From Petaurus breviceps papuanus (taxonomy: Eukaryota > Chordata > Mammalia > Diprotodontia > Petauridae), in contig JAMXIF010000032.1 in assembly GCA_028583685.1 (NCBI GenBank), positions 6,439,977 to 6,503,976 on the forward strand: 64,000 nucleotides of DNA, given 5' to 3'. The notes beneath the pieces are model-generated. The model saw only the letters and a program-made list of their open reading frames with translations, made no database searches and had not been told where the DNA came from. Positions 32,925-44,355 of the stretch are shown piece by piece. The position numbers and the translations under genes were made by a program. Numbering within the stretch: the first letter of the stretch is position 1; every line of letters starts with the position of its first letter.

Positions 32925-34760
32925 ACTTAAGGTGACTTCTAAGCAGAACTGCTGAAAGATATACATACTTTTCAGTACCATGTGGGGATTTTACAAAAAT
33001 TCAGCATGTATTAAGACACAGAAACATAAAAAACTACAAAAAAAGTAAACTCTTCCTTTACAGAACATAACACAACAAAAATAATCGTCAATTCAAGGAG
33101 CACAAACAAAAGGCACAAATCCAAATGAATACTTAAAGTTAAATTGTAAAGAGTAGATATATAAAGAATGAATCATAGAAAAAATTAATAATTATATGAA
33201 GGAAAATGTAATTATGAAACAACATACTAAATTTTTTTGGGATGCAACTAAAGCAATCAGGAGAAAAAAAATTACACCTAAAAATGCATGTTAATTAAAA
33301 AGAAAAAAAAAGATTAGTGAAACAAAGATGTATTTTCTAAAATTAGAAAGCTATTAAATAAAACCAAGATAAGCATAAAATAGAAGATGTTAAAAATTAG
33401 AAGAGAAATAAACTGGAAACATGAACACATAGAAATGATAAATCTATTATTGTTTCAAAAGGCTAATAAATTTGGTAAATCATTGACCAACTTCATTAAA
33501 AGTAAGAAGGCAGAAAAATCATAAAAATTAAATATCAAAAAAATCAATTTGAAATAACAACAAAACTAGAAAAATTATCAGTAACTAGTATGCATAATTA
33601 CAGGCTAACAAACTGAGAATGGAAAAATAAGTAATGGAATGCCCAAAAATAATAAAAAAAGAAATACCTAAAATAACAGAAGACCAAATAAAGATCTTTA
33701 ATAATCCACTTTCACAAAAAGAAATGCAGCTAATTCTAAGGGAGATACCAAAGTGAACCTGTGGACTCCTGGTCTTATGAGAGTTAAAGGAGATTTTTAT
33801 CAAACTTAAAAAATAATTATTGTAAATATTAAACAAGTTATTCCTTTAAAAAGAGAGTATTCTAAGTCAAGTGCTCTGCCATGCTTCTTTAATGAGACAG
33901 ATATATTCAGAATACTTAAACCAAAGAAGAATAAAGCACAGAGGTCTTACTGATGAATAATTTTTTTAATTGAAATAAAATCCTGTCAGACAAGCTATAG
34001 TAATTGGTCCACAAAATTATTTATTATAACCAAGTTAGATTTATACCAGAGAGACGAGGATGGTTCAACATTAGAAAAAAATTCATGTAATTGATCGTAT
34101 TAAAATAAAAATGTCAAAAAAATCCAGACATGGTAATCTCAACAGATGAAGAAAAATCCTTTACCAAAGTACAACATTCATTTATCCTAAAAACTCTATT
34201 AAGCATAGTCTTTAAAAAATCATAAATAGTATATGTCTAAAACAAAGAACAAGCATCATATGCAATGGGGAGAGCTTTTCAAATAAATACTGGAGTAAAT
34301 CAAGAAAGGTAATTGTCTACACTTACTTGATATGCTTCTAGAAATTCTAGCAATAGCAGTAAGACAAGAAAAATAAGCTGAAGGCATAAAGATATGCAAA
34401 GAGTACATAAAACTATCCCCATTTGCTGATGATAAGATGGTTTACTTAGAAAACTTTAAGGAATTAGCAAAGATATTAAGGTAAGTAATAGCAAGAACAA
34501 AGTAGCATAGCACAAAATGAACCCTCAAAAATGAATAGTAATTTATATAATAATAACAAAATCTTCCCCCCCCAAAAAAAATGGAAAGGGAAGTTTCACT
34601 TAAAATAAATATGACATGCATAAAATATTTACAGAACAATCTACTAAACACACACAATACCTATATAGATTCAATTATTAAATTTCCTTACAAAAATAGA
34701 GAGCAGCTTAATTAGTTGTAACTAAACGTTTCTATAATAAATTAATTTCTTCATGAAAAA

Positions 34761-34989
34761 AGCATAAGCACTACATTTAGATTCTAACACCTCAATCCCC
34801 ATCTTGTAAAATAGAATTAAAAAGACAAGAATGAAAATCATATATGGAATTTACCAAGCACACACAAGGGCAATCCTTTGAATGCTCGAGGTAACATAAT
34901 TAATCATATCTAGGAAATGGTCTATCCTGTATGTGATTTTCTAAAGCATCTACCTATACCAAAGGACTAACATTATTTGTACTGTAGAA
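34761..34989. other. AT-rich sequence between L1 relics
   Basis: No L1 block could be matched here; it may be host sequence or decayed L1. Confidence 0.3.
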
Positions 34990-35180
34990 GTAATGATAAC
35001 TTTTTTTTGCCTTTTGGAGGGCAATTGGGGTTAAGTAACTTGCCCAAGGTTACACAGCTAGTTTTTGTGTGTGTGTGGGTGTTAAGTGTCTGAGGCTGGA
35101 ACCAAACTCGGGTCCTCCTGACTCCGGGGCCAGCGCTTTACTCACTGTGCTACCTAGCCACCCCTGTAATGCTAACTTTT
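34990..35180 (-). mobile_element. tRNA-derived marsupial SINE with target duplications
   Basis: The SINE body is 35005-35165. gtaatgataactttt (34990-35004) and gtaatgctaactttt (35166-35180) flank it with one mismatch in 15. Its head is complete ('ttactcactgtgctacctag'), the core is 'gcccaaggttacacagctag', and a short TG repeat has grown at about 35066. Confidence 0.92.
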
Positions 35181-35754
35181 ACAATAAGATCAAGGGGGAA
35201 GCAAAAATACATAAAATCACTATAATTATTTAATTTAGTGTGAGATATTTTGGCTATGGCAATTAACAAGTGGGAAAAGAAATTAAATACTGGCAAAGGT
35301 GGGAGGGAAAATATGTATTTCAGAGAGTTTGATGGTTTGCTTAAAGAACTAGAGAATCCACAGAAACTTTGAGGCAATTAAGAGCTTCAACAAAGTAGTA
35401 GAATACAAAATAATTTGTAAAAATCATCAGCAATTGTGTATAATATTAACAAAATTCAAGAGGAGAAGATAGCAAGAGAAATCAAATTTGAAATAAAAGT
35501 AAAATCCATTTAAACATCTTGGAGTTGACCTACCAAAATAGAAAGGACTAATATAAATCGAACTAATTTTTTATAGAAATAAATGAAAATCTAAATAATT
35601 GTAGAACTATTCAATATTAATGGCTCAGTTATAGCAATTTAGCAAAAAATGATACTACTAAAATTATTTTATAAGTTTAGAGGCATATCAGTTTAATTAC
35701 TTAGAGGATTGGGAATAGTATGGGTTTGGGGGTGGGAAGTGGAGTAGGAAACAG

Positions 35755-35990
35755 ACTGGTGATGTAATTGCTATAAGGAACTCTAGCGAGAAAGCTTCCT
35801 CTGCCAACATAGATCAGAAAAGCCTCAGGAAATTAAAATCTTAGGGAATGTCACAGGTAAATGAGAGATTCAGTGACTCACCCCAAATCATAATCAGTAT
35901 GCTTGAGAGTTGAGAAAAAAAAATTGGGATTTACTTACTCTTAGGCCAGCTCTCTATGCACTAAGCAATATGTTTTTCCTAAGGGGCTAC
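35755..35990 (-). mobile_element. MIR/THER-like SINE in the L1 relic
   Basis: 'gaaagcttcctctgccaaca', 'tagatcagaaaagcctcagg', 'agattcagtgactcacccca' and 'ttaggccagctctctatgca' are the antisense blocks of this family, from tail to head. Confidence 0.7.
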
Positions 35991-36120
35991 TTTACAAAAA
36001 GAGACAAAATAAAAGCAAAATTTATATAAAGGAGTTAAAGGTAAATAATATAGAGAGGGATAATGAAAAAAAATAATAGAATGTGGCTTGCAACTACCAC
36101 ATCAGAGAGTTATAAGATAG

Positions 36121-36284
36121 TCATTTTAGAGTTAGGAGGAGACTCAGAAATCTTTTAATCCAATCCACTCATTTTACAATAGGGTAAGTTGAGGTCCCAG
36201 ATAAGTTAATACTCAAGGTCATGTAGACAGTAAGAAGCAGAGATGGAATTTGAGTCCTGCTCTTATTTCCAAACCTAGTATATT
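36121..36284 (-). mobile_element. MIR-type SINE, antisense
   Basis: 'ttttagagttaggaggagac', 'ctcattttacaatagggtaa', 'gttgaggtcccagataagtt', 'actcaaggtcatgtagacag', 'tttgagtcctgctcttattt'. Confidence 0.75.
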
Positions 36285-36510
36285 AGAAAACATTAACTAT
36301 GGGGTGGCCAGGTGGCTCAGCGAGTAAGAGCAGTGGCTCCAGTGTCAGGATGACCTGGAGATCGAATCCCAGGCTCAGATACTCACAGCAGATAGCACCA
36401 CACCCAGAAACACCTGGCCATGTAACCTTGAGCAAGTTACTTAACCCCAATTGCTAAAAAAAAAAAAAGAAGAAGAAGAAAAAAAGTAAAAACAAGAAAA
36501 CATTAACTAT
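36285..36510 (+). mobile_element. Young tRNA-derived SINE with perfect 16 bp duplications
   Basis: The SINE is 36301-36494, bounded by agaaaacattaactat on both sides (36285-36300 and 36495-36510) without a mismatch. It begins GGGGTGGCCAGGTGGCTCAG, has an A-box-like block (tggctcagcgagtaagag, 36313-36330) and a B-box-like block (gagatcgaatccca, 36358-36371) about 30 bases apart, a unique middle ('ctcacagcagatagcaccac'), 'cttaaccccaattgct' and a tail of A's and (AAG)n. It differs from the commoner SINE here in the middle but shares the 3' end, so it is a related subfamily. Confidence 0.92.
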
Positions 36511-37470
36511 CAAAACTGTCCATTATAGAATGAATGGGAAATGTTAGATAACAAAAATGTAGAAATAAGCAACAACATTGGTCTAGTGTTCAATAAATCT
36601 AAGAACAAAAAGAAATAAAAAAGGGACTGAAATGTTGAGAAAACTGAAAAATAGCTTGAAAATATTTTTAAATCAATACTCTAAATAATATATTAAAATA
36701 AATACTCAATAATTTAAATATTAAGTTATGCTATACAAATGTGGCAGAATGGCAAGTTAAAATATAAACTATTTTGAAAAATTCAGAGCCAGAAACAGAA
36801 GAGAAGCAAATATGGAAGAAAATTATATAAAATGAAAAAAGTTTTACATACATGATATCATTAAAAAGATATGGATTAGTGGGTAGTGTTGGTATAAATT
36901 GTCTCTGGTAAAATTCTGATATCCAAAATCTAATTAGAATTGACCTAAATCTTTAATAGCAAGGGCTTTATCTCAATAGACAAGTAGAAAGACAGATATA
37001 AACAGAAAAATGCTGAAAGGAATTTCAAACTATTTGCTACTTGAAACTACCAGGTGAAAAATTTCTCAAAATTATTAATGAACAAAAATGCAAATTTAAA
37101 TAATAATTACATTGGCAGAGTAAAAGATAGGTACATTGAACAATGGCATTTGTCATAGAAAGAAAAGAAATAGTCTCACTTCTAATTGTGGTTTGAATTC
37201 ATCCTGGAAAATACCTTAGAACTGTACAAGGTTAAAGCATTTGTGCTTTTTGACCAAGAGATTCAACCAACAGAATTAATACTCCAAAAGGCTGTAGAAA
37301 GAAAAAACTCATATGTATAAAAATTTTGATAACCATATTATTTATGACAATAAAATGGGGGAAAATATGTGCCCAGTGATTGAATAATGATTAACTGAAT
37401 GATGATTGATTAATGTAATGGAATATAACTATAGAAAGAATGACAGGAATGAAGAATTTAGTCTTTGAAT

Positions 37471-37910
37471 TGAATTGGTTGACTGGGTGTCCAGGGGGTG
37501 GTTACTTCTTCTCCCCATAAGGTTTTCTAGATAAAATTCTTGAGGTTCAAAGAGCATCTTTCTAATGTCCTTCATGAGCCCTCATCAGTGTGCTTCCTCA
37601 GTGATTATCAGTCTATATTAATGAGCTATTCGCATACTCTCCCATAAATACACACTGAATACAAGAAAAAGTTAGACAACTTAGAGCACTTGTGGTAAAG
37701 GGGAGGGGGGTGTAATTCACAGTTCCTGTTTGCTGGAATTCCTGTGCTTACTTTATGAGGGTCCTCCTTAACTTCTACTTAGGTATGATGTAGCTTTACT
37801 CTTTTAATAAAGATGAAGCCATCTAATATGTCTTCAATGTGTTTCTTAGTTCCCAATACACATGCTGCTGTCAATCGCTGTTATTCCGGAGACACTTAAC
37901 ATTGCAGATG
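37471..37910 (+). mobile_element. Possible LTR fossil, weak
   Basis: Features in LTR order: a 'cccataaataca' TATA-like site near 37650, AATAAAG near 37806, 'gttattccggagacacttaaca' at the end. No partner LTR or internal genes are visible and the left edge is not defined. Family unknown. Confidence 0.2.
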
Positions 37911-38837
37911 GACAGGTTCAAATTTTTGAATTTTTTAAAGTTTACAATGTCATCTTTTTTTAATGAAGATGAAGCCAGGATATAGAGATTCCTTCTCCCC
38001 CCACTCCTAGCCACTCCCAAGGAATTCTCTTTCATAAACTGAGCTTAAGCTGACCCACCACCAATTTGACCCATGACTAGAATGTCTCATTCTAAATTAG
38101 TCTCCTAATTTTAAGCAAATACCACAGAATAAGATCTCCTCTTAAACTAATCCCAACATACATCCTCTTTGTACCTAGTTTGTTTACAGATCTGACTGAT
38201 TAATGAAGAGATGGATTAACTCAATATAGGTCTGGGCCTTGTTTAGACCTAGTTCATATTTCTGAGTGATTTCATATTTTATTGGTATAGGGTAAGCCCT
38301 ACTTTTACAAAGTCATGTATTAAGTGACACAGAGAAAAGAAGGTAGCATTAAAGAGCCTTATACACAATGACTCTAAGAATATGAACAAAAGCTTATAAG
38401 TCAATGATAATCAGATAAAATAAGAATATATCCTGTCTATTATTTGGTAAGCTATGAAAGAAAGTTGCATTATGCTCAAGCACAATTGTGCTATTATATG
38501 AATTTATTGAACTGGTCTTTTGGGTATGTGCCTTCCTTGTCAGGGGGTTTGTTTGATTGCAGGGAAAATACCTATTGTGTTGAATCAAAATTTATCCATT
38601 ATTTTTTTAAATGAAGAAGGAAACAAACAGATTGCTAAAAATAATTTTCTATGGAAGGGTTCATCTTAGTAGTCACATAATTGACGGAAAGGTAAGAAAA
38701 CATAACCCCTACTGTGTTTGTTGTTGGTTAACTTTTAAAAAATGCATCAGTGGAATAAAATTCAAACCCAGATGTTGTCCTCCACAAAAATATTTTCCAA
38801 CCACCTTAAAATCTTGTAAAATTCCTTGATAGGTGCA
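37911..38837. other. Unique sequence
   Basis: No gene or repeat recognised. Confidence 0.4.
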
Positions 38838-38965
38838 ACAGATAAATTCAAACCCAGCTGCAGATACTTACTATGTGATTCTGGGTGAGTCTCTTAACCT
38901 CCTCTTGTTATAGGTTCCTCATCTGTAAAGTAGGAGAAGAGCACCATGGTTGTTGTAAAGATCAG

Positions 38966-38981
38966 ATGAGATAATATTTGT
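38966..38981. repeat. Left target-site duplication of the 6 kb L1
   Basis: atgagataatatttgt at 38966-38981 and, identically, at 44986-45001. Confidence 0.92.
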
Positions 38982-39599
38982 TTTTTTTTCTTTCATTTAA
39001 AAAAATAATTTATTTGTTTACTTTTAGTTTACAAGATTCAGTTCCACATTCCCTTGATTTTCAAATTTTCTCCCCCTACCTATCTTCCCCCTCTAATGGC
39101 AGCATGCAATCAAGTATAGGATCTGCAAAAACATTAGCCAGGTTGTAAAGAAAGATTATAACTGATGGAATGAACAATGGGAAAGAGGAAACAAAACAAA
39201 CAATAAAAAAAGAAAGCAGGTAGTTTGCTTCAATCTGCATTCGAACTCTGTAGTTCTATCTCTGGATGTGGACATCTCTTTCCATCATGAGTCCTTTGGG
39301 GTTGTCTTATAAACTTACATTGCTGAGAAGAGGCCAGTCTATCAAAGTTGGTCATCACACATACGTTGTGTCTGTAATTATGTACAAATTTCTCCTGGTT
39401 CTACTCTTCTCACTCAACATCAGTTCATATAAGCCTTTCCAGGTAAATATGAAAACCATCTACTCCTCATTTCTTATAGCACAATAGTATTCCACTAAAT
39501 TCATATGCCACAACTTGTTTAACTATTTCCCAATTAATGAGTATCCCCTTTATTTCCATTTCTTTGCCACCACAAAAAGAGTTGCTATAAATTTTTTGG

Positions 39600-42350
39600 T
39601 ACATTTATGGAAGAATTATGGAAAATTTATGGAAGACTAGATTCTTACCAACCTCAAAAACAAGTTATCAAGGTGAATGTGATTCAGTACTTACCTAGAT
39701 TGGCAAGATTTAATGTCACAAATTTTTAATCAATTTTAATATGGGGCCTCTTCCCCCTTCTATTATCTCTTTGGGATACAACCCTAGAAGTGGTATCGCT
39801 GGGTCAAAGGGTATTCACTTATTTATAGCCCTTTGGGCATAGTTCCAGATTGTGCTCCACAATGGTTGAATTAGTTCACACCTCCACCAACAATGCATTA
39901 GTGTTCCAATTTTTCCATATCCTCTCCAGCATTTATCATTTTCCAGTTTTGTCATCTTAAGCCAATCTGACTGGTGAGATGTGGCACCTCAGAGTTGTTT
40001 TGATTTGCATTTCTCTAATCAATAGTGATTGAAAGCATTTTTTAATATGCTTATAGACATCTTTAATTTCTTCCTCTGAAAATTGACTGTTCATATGCTT
40101 TGACCATTTGTCAATTGGGGAATGACTTGTATTCTTATAGATTTGACTCAATTCTCTGTATATTTTAGAAATGAGGTCTTTATCAGAGACACTTGTAAAA
40201 ATTCTTTCCCAATTTTCTACTTCCCTCTTAATATTGGTTACATTGATTTTGTTTTTACAGAAACTTTTCAATTTAATGTAATCAAAATTATCCATTTTAA
40301 ATTTTATAATACTCTCTAACTCTTGTTTGGTCATATAATCTTCCCTTTTCCATACATCTGACAGGTAAACTACTCCTTGTTTTCCCATATTGCTTACTGT
40401 ATCAGCCTTTATACCTACAGCATGTACCCGTTTAGACTTGATTTTCATATACAGTGTTAGATATTTGTTTATGCCCAGTTTCTGCCATACTATATTTGAG
40501 TTTTCCCAGCAGATTTTGTCAGATAATGAGTTCTTATCCAAAAACTGGGGTCTTTGGGTTTATTAAACAGTAGATTACTATAGTCATTGATGGGTGAGTC
40601 TCATGTACCCAATGTAATCCATTGATCCACTACTCTATTCCTCAGCCAGTACCAAGTAGTTTTTATGACTGCTGCTTTATAATACAGATTAAAATCTGGT
40701 ATGGCTAGGCCACCTTCCCTAGCATTTCTTTGCATCAATTCCCTTGATATTCTGGTCCTTTTCTTCTTCCAAATGAATTTTTAAATTATTTTTCTCTAGC
40801 TCTATAAAGTAGTGTTTTGGTAGATTGATTGGTATGGCACTAAATATTTAATTTAATTTAGGTAAAATTGATTAGGTCGACCCAGCCACGGGCAACTTTT
40901 GTTTTTCCAATTAGTTAGATCTGAGTTATTTGTGTGAAAGTTTTTTAGTTGTGTTTGTAAAGGTCCTGGGTTTGTTTTGGCAGGGAGATTCCCAAATATT
41001 ATATAATGTCGAGTAACTTTATATGAGATTTCTTTTTCTGTCTCTTGCTGTTGGTTTTCATTAGAAATATATAGGAATCCTGAGCTTATTTTATATCCTG
41101 CAACTTTGCCAACTTTATTTATTATCTCAAGTAGTTTTTTTACTTGATTCTCTATGTATATCATCATATCATCTGCAAAGAGTGATAGCTTAGTCTCTTC
41201 TTTGAATAATTTGATTTTCTTCTTTCTTTTTTATCATATTGATTAAAGATTTATCAATTTTATTGTTTTTTTATAAAACCATCTCTTAGTTTTATTAATT
41301 AATTCAACAGTTTTCTTAATTTCAATTTTATCTATCTCTCCTTTGGTTTTCATTATTTCTACTTTAGTATATAATTGGGGATTTTCAATTTGTTCATTTT
41401 CTAGCTTTTTCAGTTTCATGCCCAAATCATTGACCTCCTTTCTCTCTATTTTATTCATGTATGCATTCTGGGATACAAAACTTCCCCTAAGAATTGCTTT
41501 TTCTGCATCCCACAAGTTTTGGTATGTTATCTCATTATTGTCATTCTCTTGAATGAAGTTACTGATTGTTTCTATAATTTCTTGTTTGACCCACTCATTC
41601 TTTAGTTTCCAATTAGTTTTTAGTCTATCTTTCCATGGCCTTTCATTGCATATGATTTTTATTGCATCATAATCTAAGAAGGATGCATTTAATATTTCTG
41701 TCTTTCTGCCCTGTACTGTGTGGTTTTTATTCCCTAGTACCTGGTCAATTTTTGTGTATTTGCCATGTACCACTGATAAGGTATATTCCTTTTTATGTCC
41801 ATTCAATTTTTTCCAGAGTTCCATTATATCTAGCCTCTCTAAAATTCTATTCACCTCCTTAACTTCTTTCTTGTTTATTTTGAGGTTGGATTTATCAAGT
41901 TCAAAGAGGGTAAGTGTGAGGTCTCCCACTAGTATAGTTTTGCTATCTATTTCTTCCTCTAATTCCATTAACTTTTCCTCTAGGAATTTGGATGCTATAC
42001 TTCTTGGTGTATATATAATAAGTAATGTTATTTCTTCTTTCTCTATGGTGCCTTTTAGCAGGATATAGTTTCCTTCCTTATGTCTTTTAATTAGATCTAA
42101 TTTTTGCTTTTGCTTTATCTGATATAAGGATTGTTACCCCTGCTTTTTTTTTATTTTTACTTTAGTTGAAGCATAATATATTCTACTCCAGCCTTTTACC
42201 TTTACCCTGGGCCTATCCCCTTATTTTAAATGTGTTTCTTATAGACAGCATATTGTTGAATTGTGGTTTTTAATCCATTCTGCTATCTGCCTCCATTTTA
42301 AGGAAGAGTTCATCTCATTCACATTCACAGTTATGATTACTATCTGTGTC
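39600..42350 (-). pseudogene. L1 ORF2 (endonuclease and reverse transcriptase), broken
   Basis: The N-terminus reads TQIVIITVNVNEMNSSLKW (human: ILTLNINGLNAPIKR). At 41968-41243 a 241-codon open stretch covers the end of the endonuclease, with VGDLTLTL where GDFNTPL is expected, TKIDQVLG for SKIDHILG, and LDYDAIK for SDHSAIK, so several active-site residues are changed. It continues YQNLWDAEKAILRG and WFYKK. After the deletion come FADDMMIYIEN and GYKIS (41167 down), and at 40541-39957 a 194-codon C-terminal stretch with SDKDLISKIYRELSQ and REMQIKTTLRCHISPVRLA. Confidence 0.88.
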
Positions 42351-43084
42351 TTTCCCTCCACCCTATTCTCTCTCCTGTTTATGTTTTTATTTATTACTTC
42401 GTCCTTCCCCTCCTTAAGAATTTTCTTTTTGACCACCACCTCCCTTAATATTCCCTCCCTGTGCCCCCCTTTACCTACCCTTTCCTCTTACTATTATTTC
42501 CCTCCCTTCTAACCTCTCCCTTTTTTTCCCCCCTTGTCCCTCCTACTGCCTGTAGGACACAATAGATTTTTATACTTAATGGAGTATGTTATTCCCTCCT
42601 TGAACCAAACCAATGAGAGTAAATTTCATACAGTGCTTCTCTCCCTCCCTCCTTTCCCTCTATTATAATAAGTTTTTGTGTTTTTTCACATTTTAATCCC
42701 AAACTTAACTGCTTATATTGATCCCTCCTTGAAGCAGGACCAAGGAGAATAAAGTTCATATGATGTTCATCTCCCTCCCTTCTTTCCCTCTACTATAGTA
42801 TGTTTTATGCCTCTTCATGTAACATAATTTACCCTTGTCTGCATCATGCTTTCCTTTTCTCCCATTGCAATTCCTTTGTACCCCTTAATAAGGTTTTTTT
42901 TTATCATCAGATCAGTTCATTTACACCCAAAACCTCTATCTATGTATATTCCTTTTATATTTGATGATAATTATATGCATTTTAATATTTACAGGTATCA
43001 GCTTCTCATATAGGGATGTAAACACTTTGCTCTTATTGAACCCCCAGTTATGTGCATGTGTGTGTGTGTGTTCCTTTATTTTAC

Positions 43085-43950
43085 CTTTTTATGTCTCTCT
43101 TGAGTCTTGTATTTTGAGATCAAATTTTCCATTGAGCTCTGGTTTTTTCATCAGGAAAGTCTGGAAGTTCCTAATTTCACTAAATGACCTTGCCTGAAAG
43201 ATTATGCTCAGTTTTGCCAGGTTGCTGATCCTTGATTGCACTTTGCATTATGAAATATCAAATTCCCATTACTCTGATCTTTTAAGGAAAAAGCTTCTAG
43301 GTACTGTGTAATCCTGACTGTAGTTACATGATATTTGAATTGATTCTTTCTGGATGCTTGCAGTATTTTCTCCTTGACCTTTTAATTCTGTAATTTGGCT
43401 ACTATACTACTATAATTCTTGGAGTTCTCAATTTGGGATCTCTTTTAGGAAGAGTCCGGTGAATTCTTTCAGTAACTATTTTTACCCTCTGCTTCTAGGG
43501 CCTCAGAAGAGTTTTCTTTGACAATCTCTTGGAAGATGTTGTACAGGCTTTTTTTTTTCATCATAGCTTTCTAGTAGACCAAAAATTCTTAGGTTATCTC
43601 ACCTGGACCTCTTCTCCAGGTCAGTTGTTTTTCCAGTGAGACATTTTACACTTTCTTCTAATTTTTCAACCTTTATATTTTGTTTGACTGACACTTGATG
43701 TATCATAGATTCCTTAGCTTCAATTTGATTGATTCTAAATTTTAGTGAATTATTTTCCTCATTTTTTGAAGCTCCTTTTTTGGGGAGGTATTTTCTCCAG
43801 TTAGATTTTGATACACCCATCCCAGTTCACAAATTTTACTTTTTAAGAATTTGTTTTCTTCAGTGAGACTTTTTTCCCCCAATTTGGTCAATGTAGATTT
43901 AAATTTACCTCTCTAATTTGGCTTTTAAAATCTTTCTTGAGCTCCTTCAA
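43085..43950 (-). pseudogene. L1 ORF1, broken
   Basis: A 73-codon stretch (43820-43599) reads through FRINQIEAKESMIHQVSVKQ and ends KCLTGKTTDLEKRSR, equal to the coiled-coil/RRM border of HAL1 ORF1. Further along, the C-terminal part is matched base by base with HAL1 ORF1 ('aatgaccttgcctgaaagat', 'ctcagttttgccaggt'). It is interrupted many times. Confidence 0.75.
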
Positions 43951-44316
43951 GAATGCTTGCCCATTGTGATTATCTCTGTTCTGACTTTTAGAGTGGATTT
44001 CTGTTTCTGGAGTACAGAATGCTCTGACCCATGCTTCTTTGGCTGGGAACTAGGGACTTGGTTGTTGACTTTTTGTGCTGTAGCCTCTAGGTGTCTAGAC
44101 TGAGGCCAAGGCTAGAACTATCAGGGTTTCCCCTAAGGCTCACAGAATAACATGTGGAAGAGGGGTTGTCTGGCCAATTCAGGTTTTGGCCTCTGTTTTA
44201 CTGGGCTACCTCTCAGGCAGGCTTAGCAGCTGGTGGCTGGCAGTGCTGGTGTCTGCAGATTCCCCTGGTGGTCCTAAGGCACACCTGGGTTTCTGTTGTT
44301 AGCTCTTGCTGGCTCC

Positions 44317-44317
<1 letters not shown>

Positions 44318-44353
<36 letters not shown>
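44318..44353. repeat. Poly-C run (G36 on the L1 sense strand)
   Basis: 36 consecutive C's. Length in the assembly may not be exact. Confidence 0.95.

Positions 44354-44355
<2 letters not shown>

Larger units (their letters stand above)
29530..34760 (+). mobile_element. Old L1 ORF2 relic (endonuclease to reverse transcriptase), split by HAL1 C
   Basis: Two pieces, 29530-30032 and 32941-34760, give a single L1 ORF2 order once HAL1 C is set aside. The endonuclease part has 'gcaatcatcatattagacaa' (29731-29750) and a TYAPHGLASNF reading near 29840 (L1: IYAPN). The second piece has an SVPCGDFTKIQH-like reading near 32970, a 'WDATKAI'-type site near 33240, GFIP..GWFNIRK near 34035-34080 and the catalytic FADD at 34422-34433. 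It is AT-rich and full of stops, so older than the other L1s here. Confidence 0.7.
35200..37470 (+). mobile_element. Second old L1 ORF2 relic (RT to C-terminus)
   Basis: It repeats RT sequence already seen in the first relic: 'ttttggctatggcaattaac' and 'ttaaagaactagagaatcc' (35248-35358) match the segment around the FADD motif, so it is a different copy. Later blocks are 'gttcaataaatctaagaaca' (36588-36610), 'tgatatccaaaatctaatta' (36919-36940), 'aatagacaagtagaaagaca' and the C-terminal 'aatgtaatggaatataacta' (37412-37432). It is heavily decayed and is interrupted by SINEs at 35755, 36121 and 36301. Confidence 0.65.

Noticed and set aside
36301-36494. A tRNA gene
   Set aside because: A and B boxes are present, but no cloverleaf with acceptor stem could be drawn and the unit has a SINE tail and target duplications.
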